64,000 bases of DNA from Hymenopellis radicata (Eukaryota > Basidiomycota > Agaricomycetes > Agaricales > Physalacriaceae). The stretch's first letter is position 1, and each line of letters begins with the position of its first letter. This document shows positions 1-11,870 of this stretch, piece after piece. The translations under genes and the position numbers were made by a program. The notes beneath the pieces are model-generated. The model was given only the letters and a program-made list of their open reading frames with translations. It did not search any database and was not told where the DNA came from. The stretch spans positions 1-64,000 of the forward strand of contig JADNRX010000104.1 in the NCBI GenBank assembly GCA_015501595.1, read 5' to 3'.

Positions 1-3000
1 TCCCAACAAAAGAACTGACAACGAGGACGGAAGCGCCATCTGAGTGCGCTGGCGTCAGCTTAATTCGGTGGCGTGAAAGCGACGATGAATGTCTCCGAGT
101 CCCAGTTGTAAGTAGGACGAGGAAGAACCAATCTATGTTGGCGGAGTGAAACATGCTGTTTTGAGGACGGTCTGTAGAAGGGTTAGATCAGTGTTGAAAC
201 TTAAAGAACAAAATCCCTTCTACCTTGATAAGTAATGCAGCATTCGTGATGACGGCCCACCAACACGCACATTCTGAATGATTTGTAAAGGCTCTGTTCG
301 CAGCCTCGCGGCCCTCTCGACGGCAGAGTTTGTAGCGCGAGGATACCTGCCAGCGATTCTAGGGACTAAGTACGACTGAAAAAGAGAGAAATCAATAGGT
401 TGAATCTGAGTGGAAAGGGAATTCTCAGACCTATATAGCACGCCAGAATCCGTAATGATGTTGCGTGAATAGACTCTATTGCAGGTAAAAAGCCTGGGAA
501 GTCGATGAGACGCGATTCCAAAGTCGCGCAGAACGATGCGCGCGCCATGACAGTCGCTGTTACCAGATGCTAAACCAAGCCTCAGCCGTGTACCAATCCG
601 ATATGAACCAGAGGATATTGTCCTTGTGGGGTCGGGTCGGATGGACAAATGTGCAGCTGGCAGGTGACGATAGGAGGCGGTACATCCATTCCTGCCATCA
701 ACATGTTGCGGAAAGTCGCACCCCAAAAATACGAATTGAAGTGTGGAGTATGACGGAAGGTAAGCAAGCCGCTGCACTACCTCTGCCGCCAATTAGACAG
801 TCGATGGTGGAAACAATCATGGCGGAAATCTCTCAGTCCATCTGGAATAAAACGAAAATCATATGTCCTGTAGGCGTAAACAAGAAAACCCGGGTCGTCG
901 CAAAGATGTATACGGAACCAGCGCATAGACATAAGACAAGAAGAATGAACAGGTACGAGCGCGTCAGGGAGGAGACGGGCGCTTAATACAGCAAACAAAA
1001 GTTGATAATGAACCAGCTTCGTTACAGCCCCGCCTAACCGTTAGGTCATGCCGGCTACAGTAGATACCTGTAAACAGTAAGTTTAGGATCCCGAACGAAA
1101 GAACTGACTTGCAGAGGTGTCATGTCAAAGGTCAACTCGCCGAAGAAGAAATGAGAGGATGGTCGTTGAAGGAGCCCAAGGAACTGGTTGGCGGAATGCG
1201 CGCGCGAGGATAACCATCCAAGCGAACCTGCGCCTAGATCTCCATACACATCAGCCTCCAAGTCCCAATCGCGTCCTCTACCGTGAAGAAGGCCAAAAGG
1301 TACAGCTTCGTACACGTGCGCCGCCACAATGTATGTCGACTTAATACAGCAAAAAAAAGATGATAATCAGCCGCATTCCTTTGTTACAGCTTGGTTACAG
1401 CCTCGCCTAACCGTTAGGCCACGCCGGCTACAGTATATACCTGTAAACAGTCAGTTTGGGATCCCGGACGAAAGAACTGACTTGCCGACGCTCATCTCGC
1501 ACAAATCCGATAAGCACTTAACAGGTTTCCTAGTCGTAGCACAGGAGTGTGTTCAACATGAAGTGGCACAATTCCAGACACCTCGAAACCTGTCCCGCCA
1601 AAGGCGGAATCGTCACCGACTTTCAACAAGATGTTCTGGACACTTTGAACTTTATAATTACGCCTTGTACATCGCTGGCGTCCCTTCCAAAAGCCCATTT
1701 GATCCAAAACGCGTCATGACGAAAGCGCGTCTGGCAGACACACACAACCAATGACTTTGGCTAGTGTCGGGAAGTAACACGACTGTAAAGGGTGGAGCAG
1801 ACTGTGTTTGTTGCGAAATGAATCAGATATTGTCCTAGGAACCGTCCGCGTTGGGCCTGACATGATCACAACTTGGAGAATCGGTGGCCATAGCGAGGAT
1901 AATAGCGACGGCGGCGGCGAGATAAGAATATGGTGAAAGAAAGCGAAAGAACATTGCAACGGGAACCAAGAACACCGTCCGTTTCGTCCAGACACTCGCC
2001 GCAGGTCGGTCAAAGCTGGACTGCACTGGGTTATGGTGGTTGGAAGAAAGATCCAAAGCAAGATATTGAACATACCGTCTGCCGCATAGAAATATTCCAA
2101 TTCGGGGACAGTAAAAGTGGCGGTTACTATTAGCGTGAGGTCCTTCACGACGGAGCACGTCGGTTCCCGCTGCGACGACTCACACCTCCCGCGAGGTGAC
2201 AGGGCAGGAAAATGGAAAATCAACCCCTCCCTGTCCTATTCCTCACATCTCACGTCCGGCGCGCGTTCTCTGCACCGTGAACGAGTAGACGAGAAGGTGG
2301 TGACGCGTGTGATGTCGTCAACGACGGTATGGCCAGAGTAACTGGTCGCGCGACCCATAGAAAGCCCCATCGTCATCTCCTCCTTCTAAACGTGTTTGTC
2401 ATGTATCCTCTATTGCGTGCCGCGACAATTCCAAAAACGACATCCTCCAATGTCGCAAGTCCATAATAAGTCCCAGTGGCGCGGCATGTACAACGTTTAG
2501 GCACCTTCAGTAGACGGCTAGAGGAGTCGTCGTGTCCGCCTCCGATACGCGCAACACGCTCCCTTCACTGTCTGTGTAAGTATAGTCCTTGGAAAAGTGG
2601 CAAGTGGGATGACGATTTTCCTGATGGGTAAAGTTGACTCTGGAAATTCGTGTTAATGATACTAGTAGCGAAGGATAAAGGCGGCGGCAGCAGAGATAAC
2701 CAAAAGAATTGTCGTCGGAAGGTCGTCTCCGGTCGGTTCAAGAATTGACACAACCTGACCTTGGCGGTCAGAAGGTTGAAGGGCGTTGAAACGTGACTAA
2801 CACGCGAGCGCGAGAATAATGATCGGCACCCCTTGTTGACACTTTCCTTCCTCCTCCATCAAGCACTTTTGCTTGGAGCACGTCCCGTTACAAATGGAGC
2901 GCTCACTGCATCTACTCCCTTGCTCTGACGAGCAGGAGAGCCATTCCTGCTCCTAGAAAGAATGCGGGCCTGCAGCCGAGGCTACGGCTGTTCTCATTGG

Positions 3001-3173
3001 CATGACTGGTCCTTAGCGCGTGGACGTCTCGAGCGGTAAAACTAGGATCGTCGCGTATCGCCCCTTTGTCGAGCTCGGGCATCCCTAGTCATAACTCCCG
3101 GTCGTCCCAGTATAATATTTGACCATGAGCGACGCCAGACTTTTCCATCACATTATACTCACGCACGCACGCT
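1..3173. other. Gene-poor stretch with no recognisable gene
   Basis: No conserved domain or consistent exon series could be read on either strand. The open frames present are short, overlap on opposite strands and have no familiar motif. A 130-bp direct repeat lies inside and is listed separately. The final few hundred bases are presumably the promoter region of the transporter gene that starts at 3174; an AT-rich TATA-like stretch lies near 3110-3120. Confidence 0.5.
983..1485. repeat. Diverged 130-bp direct repeat (983-1112 and 1341-1485)
   Basis: Both copies begin TTAATACAGCA, share CGCCTAACCGTTAGG and ATACCTGTAAACAG, and end at GAACTGACTTGC. The second copy carries a small extra piece of about 15 bp. 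They lie in the same orientation 358 bp apart. No terminal inverted repeat or target duplication was recognised, so the kind of element is unknown. A shorter match to the AAAGAACTGAC motif is present near position 9. Confidence 0.6.
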
Positions 3174-4689
3174 ATGGGAGCCGAGGAATATAAACCCGAG
3201 GACGAACACGAGCTTCTCCGCTCCGTATCTCCTGTCCTACTGCACAAGGACTCTGCAGATGCACTGGTGCCGCGGGATTTAGAGTCCGACGCGATCCTCC
3301 CCAGACCCCGGGCCATTTCGACATCGTTGCGCCCCAACGTCATTTCCTGGGCAGGCCCCGACGATCCCACGAATCCGCAGAATTGGAGTAAAGGAAGGAA
3401 ATGGCTCGTTTCGATGAGTTGTATCGTGCCTTCTTTTAGCTGGTACGCTTTCCCAACCAATCACGACGGGTAGTGCTAACGGAGAAACCGACAGTCTTTT
3501 CTCAGCCGCAGCACCGACGATGGCTGCGCCACATATCCAAGCCGCGTTTGAGATTAACGATCTCACGGTTTATGCAATCCTTACTGTTTTTCTTGTGGGG
3601 TTGATTTTCGGGGTACGTCTTGGCCTTCCTTCCTTCCTTCACGTTACTTACTAAACTACTGTACAGCCAATATTCTGGGGCCCCGGCTCAGAGCTCTACG
3701 GGCGCCGGCGTATTCTCATCCCATGCATGACCATCCTTACTGTCTTCCACCTTGTGCAGGTTCTCTCCGAGAACATCACGACTCTCCTTGTTTGTCGGTT
3801 CTTTTCGGGCTTCTTTGGTGCGGCGCCAGTTGCTGTGGGTGGAGGTTCGTGTCCTACGCGTCTTTCCTCTAACAACAGGGCTGACTTTCTTGTGTATCTA
3901 GGTCTGATCGCGGATGTATGGTCAGCAGAAGGTCGGGGACCGGTGATTGGCCTGTACATTGCGAGTGGCTTTCTAGGGCCGGTGTTTGGACCAGTGGTTG
4001 CCGGCTTGTGCGTGTTCTCTCTTTGGGGCTTTAACGACTCTGATTTCCGTGTATGTGAATAGCATCGTGGATAGTGGCGTAAACCAGCCATGGCGTTGGG
4101 TTCTATGGTCTACACTCGCCCTCGCGGGATTGAGCTCCATGTTTGTCGCCGTCTTTATGCGAGAGACATGTGCGAATGTTTTATTACGGGAAAAGGTTCG
4201 TCCACACTTTCTCTTTATCGCTCTCGAATTTATGTATTTGTAGCTGCAACGACTAAGGAAGGAAACCCCTACCAGGCGCGCGGTCTCACATGCGAACACG
4301 ACCAACAAGACTGGTCCTTCCGTGGCGTAGTGCATTCCACATTATATCGACCCTTCGACATGCTCTTCCATGAACCGATCCTGCTCCTCGTGACGATCTA
4401 CATTTCCGTCTTGTACGGCATACTCTTCGCATGTATGTCCACTTCTTCTCTCCCTCTCACTATGTCGAACGCGTTTCTTCTAGTATTCGAAGCCATCCCA
4501 ATAATATTCATCGGCGCGCGCAAATTCAGCTTCTCCCAAAGTGGACTCGTATTCCTCGGCGTCGGACTGGGCGTACTCCTCGGCTGCGTAATATCCATGC
4601 TATCCACCAGACACTACCCCGCGCTCGTGCTACACTGGAGAGGATTTCCGCCGCCTGAGCAAAGGCTCTTTGGGGCTATGGTGGGAGCG
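3174..4689 (+). pseudogene. MFS transporter (DHA1-type), 5' half, disrupted by retrotransposon
   Basis: This encodes the N-terminal two thirds of a major facilitator superfamily transporter, most like fungal DHA1 drug or polyamine H+ antiporters of the plasma membrane. The start is 3174. Exons read approximately 3174-3442, 3495-3612, 3667-3844, 3902-4007, 4063-4195, 4244-4432 and 4484-4689, with short GT-AG introns. Seen in the translation: the DHA1-style loop motif SELYGRRR, a following helix ending in RFFSGFFGAAP, the segment IADVWSAEGRGP, and the loop before helix 9, LHWRGFPPPEQRLFGAMVG. There is a frameshift around 4290-4340, where exon 6 hits TAG. Coding continues at 19411 after the inserted element, so the gene cannot give a full transporter unless the element is bypassed. 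The exact substrate cannot be told from sequence. Confidence 0.85.
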
Positions 4690-4988
4690 TGTAAACACGA
4701 TATGTGTTTACGACGCGGGTTTGCTTCCATGGAGTTGGATCTGGATCGGGATTGACGCGTTGTTTGGCTTGTTTGGCTACGGCTTTGATTCGGTAGACTT
4801 TCGGACAGGTGGCGGGGCTTCTTCCTTCTTCTCTCTCTTCTCACCATCGTCTCTCTACATTTTGTATATTCGCGTCCTTGATACAAAGCGTGTCCTTGGT
4901 TATTCTTGTGTGAGCCTCTTTCTGCCTTTTCCTCTCTCTCTCTCTCTCGGCCTTCAGGCCATCTATATCCCTTCGCTATCCTTCAGTG
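4690..4988 (+). repeat. 5' LTR, truncated at its 3' end
   Basis: It begins TGTAAACACGATATG and matches 19083-19379 with no substitution and one 2-bp difference (an extra AG near 4733). A CT-rich tract (4920-4950) lies inside. The last bases of the intact LTR (ending CGGATTTTCA) are missing. After CAGTG the sequence becomes AAAATCCGTTGTCGATAG and then runs straight into the inverted integrase arm. Confidence 0.88.
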
Positions 4989-5007
4989 AAAATCCGTTGT
5001 CGATAGC

Positions 5008-6868
5008 GGCTTCGCATTCCGTTAGCTCTCTAACCTTCAGCCAGGTGTCCTCTTCAGGCCCATATCCACGCCATCTCACAAGGCATTGTCGGCGTTTTCC
5101 CCGACCTTTTTCGTCAATAATCTCCTCAATGAAGAACTCTTCAAATCCATCCTCGGTTACTATGGGTCCAGGGCGTTGGAGTTCGCGTGAAGGGAACAAC
5201 TCCGCATTGTTTGGCGTGAAAGGTGCAAGTTCGCTTATGTGGAAAGTGTTGAACTTTGATTCATTTGGCACATCCAGGGTGTATGACGACCGTTCCGCAT
5301 TCGCGTGTGTTACAACCCATGGTCCGTCTTTCCTAGGGAAGAACTTCGCCACTCTATCCCCAGGAAACTGTGACTTATTCTTAAAATCTCTTCGTCGGTG
5401 GAATGTCAAGCGCCAGACTTGTCCCCGACCTCGATCTTCCAGTCGCTGCGCCTATGCTTATTTGCTGCAGTAGCCTGGTTCACCTTGGCCTCAATCATAT
5501 TGTCTTTCGCTTGCATCGTGTCTATCCGTAGCCTCTCAACCACCTCCCTGGCGGTGTTCGCGGTGATCTTGTCTACGGGTTCCGTGCTCGGCTCGATTTC
5601 TATCAGCGGCGGTATCAATCGTGGAGACCGTCCCAGACGTAGCTGGAAGCCGGAGAATCCAGTAGATGCATTAACATTGTTCATAATCGCGAAACGGATA
5701 CGTGGAAGTGCCTTTTTCCAACCCTTCTGTTGTCTGTCTATGTGGAATCGAATTGATTGGATAACTGTTTTATTTGTTCGCTCGGAACAGCCGTCAGTCT
5801 CTGGATGATATGAAGATGACATTGCAAGCTTCACTCCGCAGATTCTCTGCAGTTCTCGCCAGAATCTGGACATGAAGAGCTTGTCTCTGTCTGAAATCAT
5901 CTCCGAGGGCATACCGTTCTCACAGTACCAATTATCGAAGAAAATGTCCGCGAACTGCTCGGCTGTCATGTCCGTGCGGCATGGTACAACACGGACATCC
6001 GAACCAAGTCGGTCGGTCATGGTGACCACGCTATCATAACCGTCTTCTTCCGGTAGTGGGCCAAAAAAATCTAAGCCAACGCTCTTCCCGCGCTCATCAG
6101 GCACGTCTAGCGGGTGTAGTGGGCCGCGGGTTGGATGCGTGCTGCTCTTGTTGCGCGCACAAGCCGTACATCCAGGAACATAAGATTGTTCAAGGTCGCG
6201 GCGCATATTCGGCCAGTAGTAAGCATCTCGCAGCGCAGCATAATTCTTGTTGGAACCGAAATGACCCATGTCGTCGTGTGCGATTCGGAACAAGTCCTCC
6301 CTAATGGAACCAATCCTCGGTATCAACAGTCTATCCGCTATGAACCAAAGTCCGTCGACTTCCTTTACAGATGCGAGGACACGTTCCCCTGACACGAATT
6401 TCTTGCAGAAGGTGTCCTCAAGGTAGCCTTGTTTGATCTGCTTCAGCAATTTCTTATCAGCTGTTATCTTCAGGGTGTTCGCCTCGACTATCGAAGATAC
6501 ATTCTGGCTCTTAAGCCAAGCCTGCCAAGAAGAGATCTCAGTATCATCCGGGTCTAAATCACTCGTAGACATAACATTCTCGTCAGGTGGCAACCTTGAA
6601 AGGGCGTCTGCTACGCAGTTGTCCTCTCCGCGTACGTATCTTATAGTCAAATCATACTGGGACAGTTCTTCAAGCCAACGTGCTTGCCGGCGGGATAGCG
6701 TTTTTTGTGACAGAAAGTTCTCCAACGTACGGTGGTCAGTGTATACAATAACGTGTTCCCCGAGCAGGTCCGCGCGGAATTTCTTAATCCCTCTGATAAT
6801 TGCTAGCAACTCCTTCTCGTGGATGGGGTAGTTCTTCTGTGGGCCTGTTAACTGAGTCGAGTCGTATG
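5008..6868 (-). pseudogene. Inverted RNase H-integrase-chromodomain arm of the retrotransposon
   Basis: Read on the minus strand this encodes RNase H (from about YDSTQLTGPQK), an HHCC integrase zinc-binding region (GHFG...PGCTACARNK), the integrase core (LDFFGPLP, MISDRDKLF, CSERTNK) and a chromodomain (RRQCLVRWRGYG). It has the same length, 1861 bp, as the forward segment 13872-15732 and differs from it at seven positions, all transitions. A shared frameshift after GDKSGA (about 5406-5410) separates integrase from the chromodomain part. The tail beyond TECEA is replaced by LTR-derived sequence, giving a short unrelated C-terminus. It is a duplicated inverted fragment, not a separate element: it has no gag or RT of its own. 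Confidence 0.88.
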
Positions 6869-6871
6869 TCA

Positions 6872-7672
6872 ATGCGTAGCGAGGTGCTCCGGAGGAGAGA
6901 TATTGGTGATTATGCGGACACGATTAAAGACGAATCAAACAAGGACGCGAAGAGGTGGAAAATCTTGAAGGGAATGTTGGGAGAGGTACAGGATCTGTTG
7001 GACAAACAGGCAGAGAATGACGCTGAAGAGCGAGGCACGCGCCCGCCGACACGCTCTGTAGCTTCTCTATCGAACACCAACAATGCTGGGATGATGCCGC
7101 CTCCATCCTTCCCCGCACAACCTCTTCTCCAGCAGAATAACTCCAGCTACTCCGCTGTTGCCGCCATCACGATCCCTGCCGGTATCATTTCCCTTACGAC
7201 GTGGTACACGCTCCGTCATCTTGTCAATGGATGCCTTCGCTGCCTCCAGCCATGGCAAAACCATCGACGTGAACCAGTTGCATGCATCGAATATAACGGA
7301 CCCCCGGTGGAGCGTGACCTCACCTTTTGTGTGCAGTTGGCAACTGCAAACCCGAGTGGACGCGAATTTGGGACGGTCGCTACGAACCTCCACCCGCGTC
7401 GTCCTCGTATGCCCACTAGTGACGATATTATCGCCCTCATCACGCGCCAAATGGCTGAAGGTTTCCATCCCGCCTCCATTCCTCAGTGCTATCGCGACTT
7501 CGCGCCTCACCTTTTTGTTGGTGCACGACCCCCCAACGCTTATGGTCCTGGGCAGCGAGAGCTCCTCCAGCAGGGCAACAATAACCAGGCCAACACGAAT
7601 AACACGAACTCGTTTGTAGTCCCCACACCCTCAGTACTCCCCAAAAAACAATGCACGCGCATCTGGCCCTAA
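6872..7672 (+). pseudogene. Retrotransposon gag-like region, first part
   Basis: This is the first plus-strand coding part of the element. It starts just inside the inner edge of the inverted arm, and the junction may have removed the true N-terminus. A predicted helical, charged N-terminus is followed by a Gln/Asn/Ala-rich part. The recognisable stretch is GFHPASIPQCYRDFAPHLF. The frame breaks at an A-run near 7643: shifting by one base continues as NNARASGPNAIPVAQN and joins the next segment. Frame use between about 7140 and 7310 is ambiguous, because two overlapping frames both look protein-like. No CCHC zinc knuckle was seen. Assignment to gag rests mainly on position before the protease. 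Confidence 0.6.
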
Positions 7673-7724
7673 TGCAATCCCCGTCGCTCAGAACTCCCGT
7701 AACGCTGTCGCAGTCCTGGGTGAG

Positions 7725-8753
7725 ATGAACACTTTTGATGATGCACGAACTGGACAGCAGGCGTGGGTTCACTACGGCACTGGTATCCAAAACAATGTGG
7801 CTTCTTTCATGCCCGCCAGAGGCCGTGGTCGAGGTGGCAGGGTGATGCGCGGTGGCGCCGCTGCTTCTAACGCGGCGAGGAACTCCAGCCGAACGCGTGG
7901 TCCGGTTCAGCCGATCCCAGAGATGAGCGTGTCTGCTGTCATCGAGAACAATGGAGGCATTTCAGACTACGACACGTCCACGGACTCTGCAGATATCTCT
8001 CGCGAACATAAACACCAGCGGATGAGGACCGTTTCCAAAGAGACTTCCCCCGAGCGTGTCACCCGCAATCGTATCAGCACAAACTCCCCACGTTATAGAA
8101 GATCTGAATGCACACTCCCGACTGAACGCACGCGGAAGACGGCACATAAAGGAAACACCACCATGCCTGACATCCGCCTTTCACGACGTGCTCACTTGCA
8201 GGACGAAGTGGACAATGAAGAGATTGAGGACGATGACTCGTCGTCGTCCACACAGGAAGTCAATCACGCCGGCATGCCAGACCTGATGGACGCGTCCGAC
8301 GATGAACTCGAGGACGATGATTTCGAAGATGCCAGCATGCAAGAAGTCGCCGATTTGTTGCAGGAATCAGACACGGCCGCGAAGAGCACGACGAAGAAGA
8401 AGACGCTGAACGTTGTTGAGAAGAAGAAGATGAGCATTCCCGCTGAAAAGAAGAATGCCGAGATGGAGGAGGAGAATGTTAATGCGGATATCGAGAAGAA
8501 GACTCCCGAGAAGAAGCCGTCGTCCACAGGGAAGAAACAGGACAAGACTAAGGACACCGTAAAGAATGTTGCTGCCACTGTGAGTGATTCCCCCGAATCC
8601 CCGCTGTCCCTTCCACATCTGGTTTGGCGCTGCCTCGTAAGCGACGACTCGCGCTCCTTCTTACCTCAATGGCCTGTACATGCGCTTATCGACGATGGCT
8701 CACCATTTGTTCTGATCAGGCCTGAACTCGTCGATACGTGTAAGATGACATGA
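7725..8753 (+). pseudogene. Retrotransposon gag C-terminus and aspartic protease
   Basis: The segment begins in frame with the shifted continuation of the gag part. It has an RGRGRGG motif (nucleic-acid-binding RGG type), a long acidic Asp/Glu/Ser stretch (about 8200-8340) and a Lys-rich coiled region (about 8370-8560). It ends with a retropepsin-like core, VHALIDDGSPFVLIRPEL, in which DDG is the place of the catalytic D-S/T-G triad. The frame stops with TGA at 8751-8753, yet the protein clearly continues after it (RRLPKPITIDTATP), so the stop is probably a nonsense change. Confidence 0.7.
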
Positions 8754-10207
8754 AGAAGACTTCCGAAACCGATTACTATAGACACCGCAACACCCACAGA
8801 GGACTCTGGCACGACAATTACCGAATATGTTAACCTACAATGCATGGACCCTTCCTTCGCCTTCACTTCGTTATCTGTACGCGCCCTTATAGCTCCTGGT
8901 CTCTGTTACCCAGTTATACTTGGCCTCCTTTTTTGACGCATAATTCGATTGTAATAGACCCTGAAAACCGTTCTGTATTCAATAAGAAGACTGGTTTCGA
9001 TTTGTTAAACCCTTGTGTACCACCAGTAGCACCTCCCATGCCTAAGCAAACTCTGGCCGACAAAATGAAGCAAACGAAGCGTGATATTAATACTTTCCGT
9101 GAGGAACTCAAGCGAACTGTTGCAGCGCGAAAGGACGAGGTCGATGCTGTTTGCGAACCAACAGTAGAACTTTCCTTTGTGGCCGCCATAAAACAGCGTG
9201 TCGAAGAACTGGCGGCTGCAGATAGGTTGTTAAAAAGGTCTGACAGCATTAAGGCAGAATTTCCCGACGTTTTCAAACCCCTCCCACATGTTGACGAGAT
9301 GCCGAATGATGTTGTGTGTAAGATAGACATCCTGGACGCACAGAAGACGATTGCCTGCAGAAGTTATCAGTGTCCCAGGAAGTACAGAGACGCTTGGCGA
9401 ACATTGCTAGACCAGCACCTAGAGGCGGGAAGAATCCGACCATCTTCATCTCCGTACGCATCACCGGCCTTTCTCGTACCAAAAGCTAATCCTAACGCGA
9501 TGCCAAGATGGGTCAATGATTATCGTCTGCTGAATGCGAATATTAAGACAGACCGGTACCCACTGCCACGCGTGGACGACATCTTGAATGATGCAGCTAG
9601 AGGCAAGATTTGGGGAAAATGTGATCTTACGGACAGTTTCTATCACTCGAAGATGGACGAGGCCAGCATACCTTACACGGCTGTATCCACTCCCTTCAGA
9701 CTTTACGAATGGGTGATCATGCCACAGGGGATGAAGAATTCACCCGCGGTTCACCAGAGGAGAGTAAATCATGCCCTACGCGAGTACATAGGCAAATTCT
9801 GCCACGTATACCTAGATGACATTATTATATGGTCAGACTCGGAGGATGAACATGCCGAACATGTACAACTCATCTTGCAGGCCCTACGAGATAATAAACT
9901 GTTCTGTAATCCGAAGAAATGTGAGTTCTTCAAGTACGAAATCCACTTCTTGGGCCATACCATATCACGTCGGGGCATCGAACCTGATGGCACAAAGGTT
10001 CAACGCGTCAAGGACTGGCCAGTGCCAAAGACTGCCAGTGACGTGCGTGGTTTCCTTAGTTTAGTCAGGTACCTCGCATCATTTTTGCCAAACCTGGCGG
10101 AGCATACGAGGATTCTATCACCGTTCACATCCCTGAAGGATACACATGAGATCAAATGGACAGAGACACACCAGGACGCCTTCGAGGCCATTAAGAACCT
10201 TGTACTA
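8754..10207 (+). pseudogene. Retrotransposon reverse transcriptase
   Basis: The segment continues from the protease (TITEYVNLQC, VILGL). A one-base shift in the T-run near 8930-8935 joins the reading LTHNSIVIDPENRS. The RT domain is well preserved: CRSYQCPRKY, DYRLLNANIKTDRYPLP (palm), KCDLTDSFYHSKMD, and the catalytic YLDD in FCHVYLDDIIIWSDS near 9810-9830, followed by the thumb motifs FLGHTISRRGIEPD and VRGFLSLVRY. YLDD carries the two Asp residues needed for catalysis. At AIKNLVL the frame is cut by a MITE at 10208. After the MITE the sequence resumes with SAECLTVIDYENPGD (10452-10497), then is cut by the hAT nest and continues at 13780. Confidence 0.85.
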
Positions 10208-10451
10208 CTGTAGCGTTTCGACCGCAAATTCACATCACGGGTCACGGAGGTCTTTGAAGTGAAGCTATATATACATCATAACGGGTCACGGACCACTTTG
10301 GCCAGGCACGAGCCTCCAAATAAGGAAATTTCAGGTCCCGCCTATGGTGGGACTGTCCAAATAAGGCAATTTAAGGGTCTGTGAAGCTATTCGCTGTAAC
10401 TTCAGACCATAACGGGTTACAGGCTGTGAAGTTACGGTCGAAACGCTACAG
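10208..10451. mobile_element. TA-flanked MITE 1 (inside reverse transcriptase)
   Basis: The 244-bp element starts CTGTAGCGTTTCGACCG and ends CGGTCGAAACGCTACAG, a 17-bp perfect terminal inverted repeat. It is flanked by TA (10206-10207 and 10452-10453); removing it with one TA restores the reading NLVLSAEC. The inside carries several copies of the motif ACGGGTCACGG on both strands. No coding capacity. The TA target duplication fits Tc1/mariner-like mobilisation, but no transposase was seen in the window. Relatives lie at 18586-18976 and 39859-40113. Confidence 0.88.
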
Positions 10452-10779
10452 TATCAGCTGAATGCTTGACGGTCATCGACTACGAAAACCCAGGAGATAG
10501 AGACCTCAACGAGTCCAACGCGAGTCAGACTCGCGACTCGTGACGCGGGTACCCACGCAAAAAGAAGTCCAGTTCAGACTCGCGTCGGACTCGACTTGCG
10601 ATGACTCGTGAGTCATCGCGAGTCCACTCGCGAGTACTCACCATGAGTCCGAGTCATCTCGGATACTCACGAGTACTCGCGAGTCCATACACCCCCAAGT
10701 ATTCATGCGCAGCGAGCATCCCCGGGCAATGGCACGGGGACAGTCAGCTGGGCATGAGGGTATGGTGGGGGTGATGGTG

Positions 10780-10858
10780 GAAGGATGGTGGGGGTGGGGG
10801 TGGAAGGATAGTGGTGGTGGTGTAGGATGGTGGTGGTGGTGGTGGTGGTGGTGGTCGA
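10780..10858 (+). repeat. GGT/GGGT-rich simple-sequence tract in hAT-like element 1
   Basis: Runs of GGTGG and GTGGGGG culminate in an almost pure GGT array (about 10828-10855). On the plus strand it is G-rich enough to consider four-stranded structures. It follows directly after the conserved GCATCCCC...GGCATGA block. Confidence 0.8.
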
Positions 10859-11209
10859 CTCCGAACGACTCGTCGTCGCGTCCATCTCGCGTCATCCGCC
10901 TCATCGCATCGCATCCCCCTCCTCATCGCATCTAGACCTGGGCACGAGTGCGCACTCGGGTGCACTCGCACTCGTAGGGCGGGTCATTCGCGGCTCAAAG
11001 CCGGACACCCGCACTCGAGTGACACCCGAGTGCCGCACTCGAGTGCCGCACCCATTCGCGGGTGTTTTACCACCCGCGAGTGTTCACCACCCGTGTATGG
11101 TGGCGGGTGTACCCGTGTACACCCGCACTTCCTCCACCCCAAACTCATGCCACGTCGGCATCCCCCAGCAATTGCGAGGGGAGCAGCGGCGGGGCATGAT
11201 GTGGATAGG

Positions 11210-11310
11210 TGGTGGTGTGAGGAAGGGGGAGGTGGTCGTGGTGGTGATGGTGGTCGTGGTGGTGATGGTGGTCGTGGTGGTGATGGTGGTGGTCGTCGTG
11301 ATGTGGCGCG
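11210..11310 (+). repeat. GGT/CGT simple-sequence tract in hAT-like element 2
   Basis: Tandem GGTGGTCGT and GGTGATGGT units occupy this stretch. They sit at the same place relative to the GGGGCATGA block as the tract in element 1. The tract ends near 11300, before ordinary sequence encoding nothing recognisable. Confidence 0.78.
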
Positions 11311-11395
11311 TCTTCGTCGTCGCCATCGACGCCGCATCATCCTGAACACGTCCAGCTCAACATCATCTGGCCGCGACATCCTCAACGCGTCGCTC

Positions 11396-11421
11396 TCCTC
11401 CTCCTCCTCCTCCTCCTCCTG
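11396..11421 (+). repeat. CTC microsatellite
   Basis: Eight or so CTC/TCC trinucleotides in a row, inside element 2 and upstream of the AAGTCG repeat cluster. Confidence 0.8.
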
Positions 11422-11508
11422 CTCCACCTCTACCTTCTCCTCCTCCTGCTCCTGTGGTCTCATCGTTGGTGCTGTGTTGTTGTCCAAGTCGGCGCTGATG
11501 TTTCCGTG

Positions 11509-11626
11509 GAGACGACACAAAGTCGTCTCCTGAGTGATTGACACCGACTCAAAGTCGTGTGCCACTGCGGTCGTCGCCGACATAAAGTCGAGCGACACTG
11601 CCGACGTCGCCGACTTAAAGTCGCGG
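11509..11626. repeat. Cluster of interrupted-palindrome repeats (AAGTCG type)
   Basis: The motif ACAAAGTCG / GACTCAAAGTCG / GACATAAAGTCG / GACTTAAAGTCG recurs about every 35-45 bp. Several copies are imperfect palindromes (CGACTTAAAGTCG). Equivalent clusters occur at 12378-12480 and 13186-13276 in the other elements. Spacing and subterminal position are like transposase-binding subterminal repeats of hAT elements, which is inference. Confidence 0.65.
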
Positions 11627-11870
11627 GACGTGTGGTGGTTGGTGGTAAAGGTAGGAGGCAACAGAAATACCCCGATCGCACGCTGACGCGTACGTTCGGA
11701 TCTCGGCCCGATACGCCGGATCGCGATTCCACTCAAAAAAAATCAAAATAAATTCGTAAAAATATACAAAAAATGCGAGTGTCCACCCGGGTGTCTGCCC
11801 ACGGGTACTCGCGGCCCAGAGGCAGACACCCGCACTCGGGTGGACACCCGTGCTGACACTCTACTCGAGT

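Noticed and set aside
220..998. Overlapping minus-strand open frames that might be a decayed membrane protein
   Set aside because: Hydrophobic patches exist, but no consistent helix series or family motif could be read across frames.
4670..5473. Long plus-strand open frame across the 5' LTR junction
   Set aside because: It is a chance frame running through the transporter end, the LTR and the antisense of the chromodomain; its LTR part recurs identically at 19097-19396 only because the LTR is repeated.
10984..11736. 250-residue minus-strand open frame rich in Glu and Arg/Pro
   Set aside because: It is a product of the GGT/CTC simple repeats inside hAT-like element 2 and has no transposase motif.
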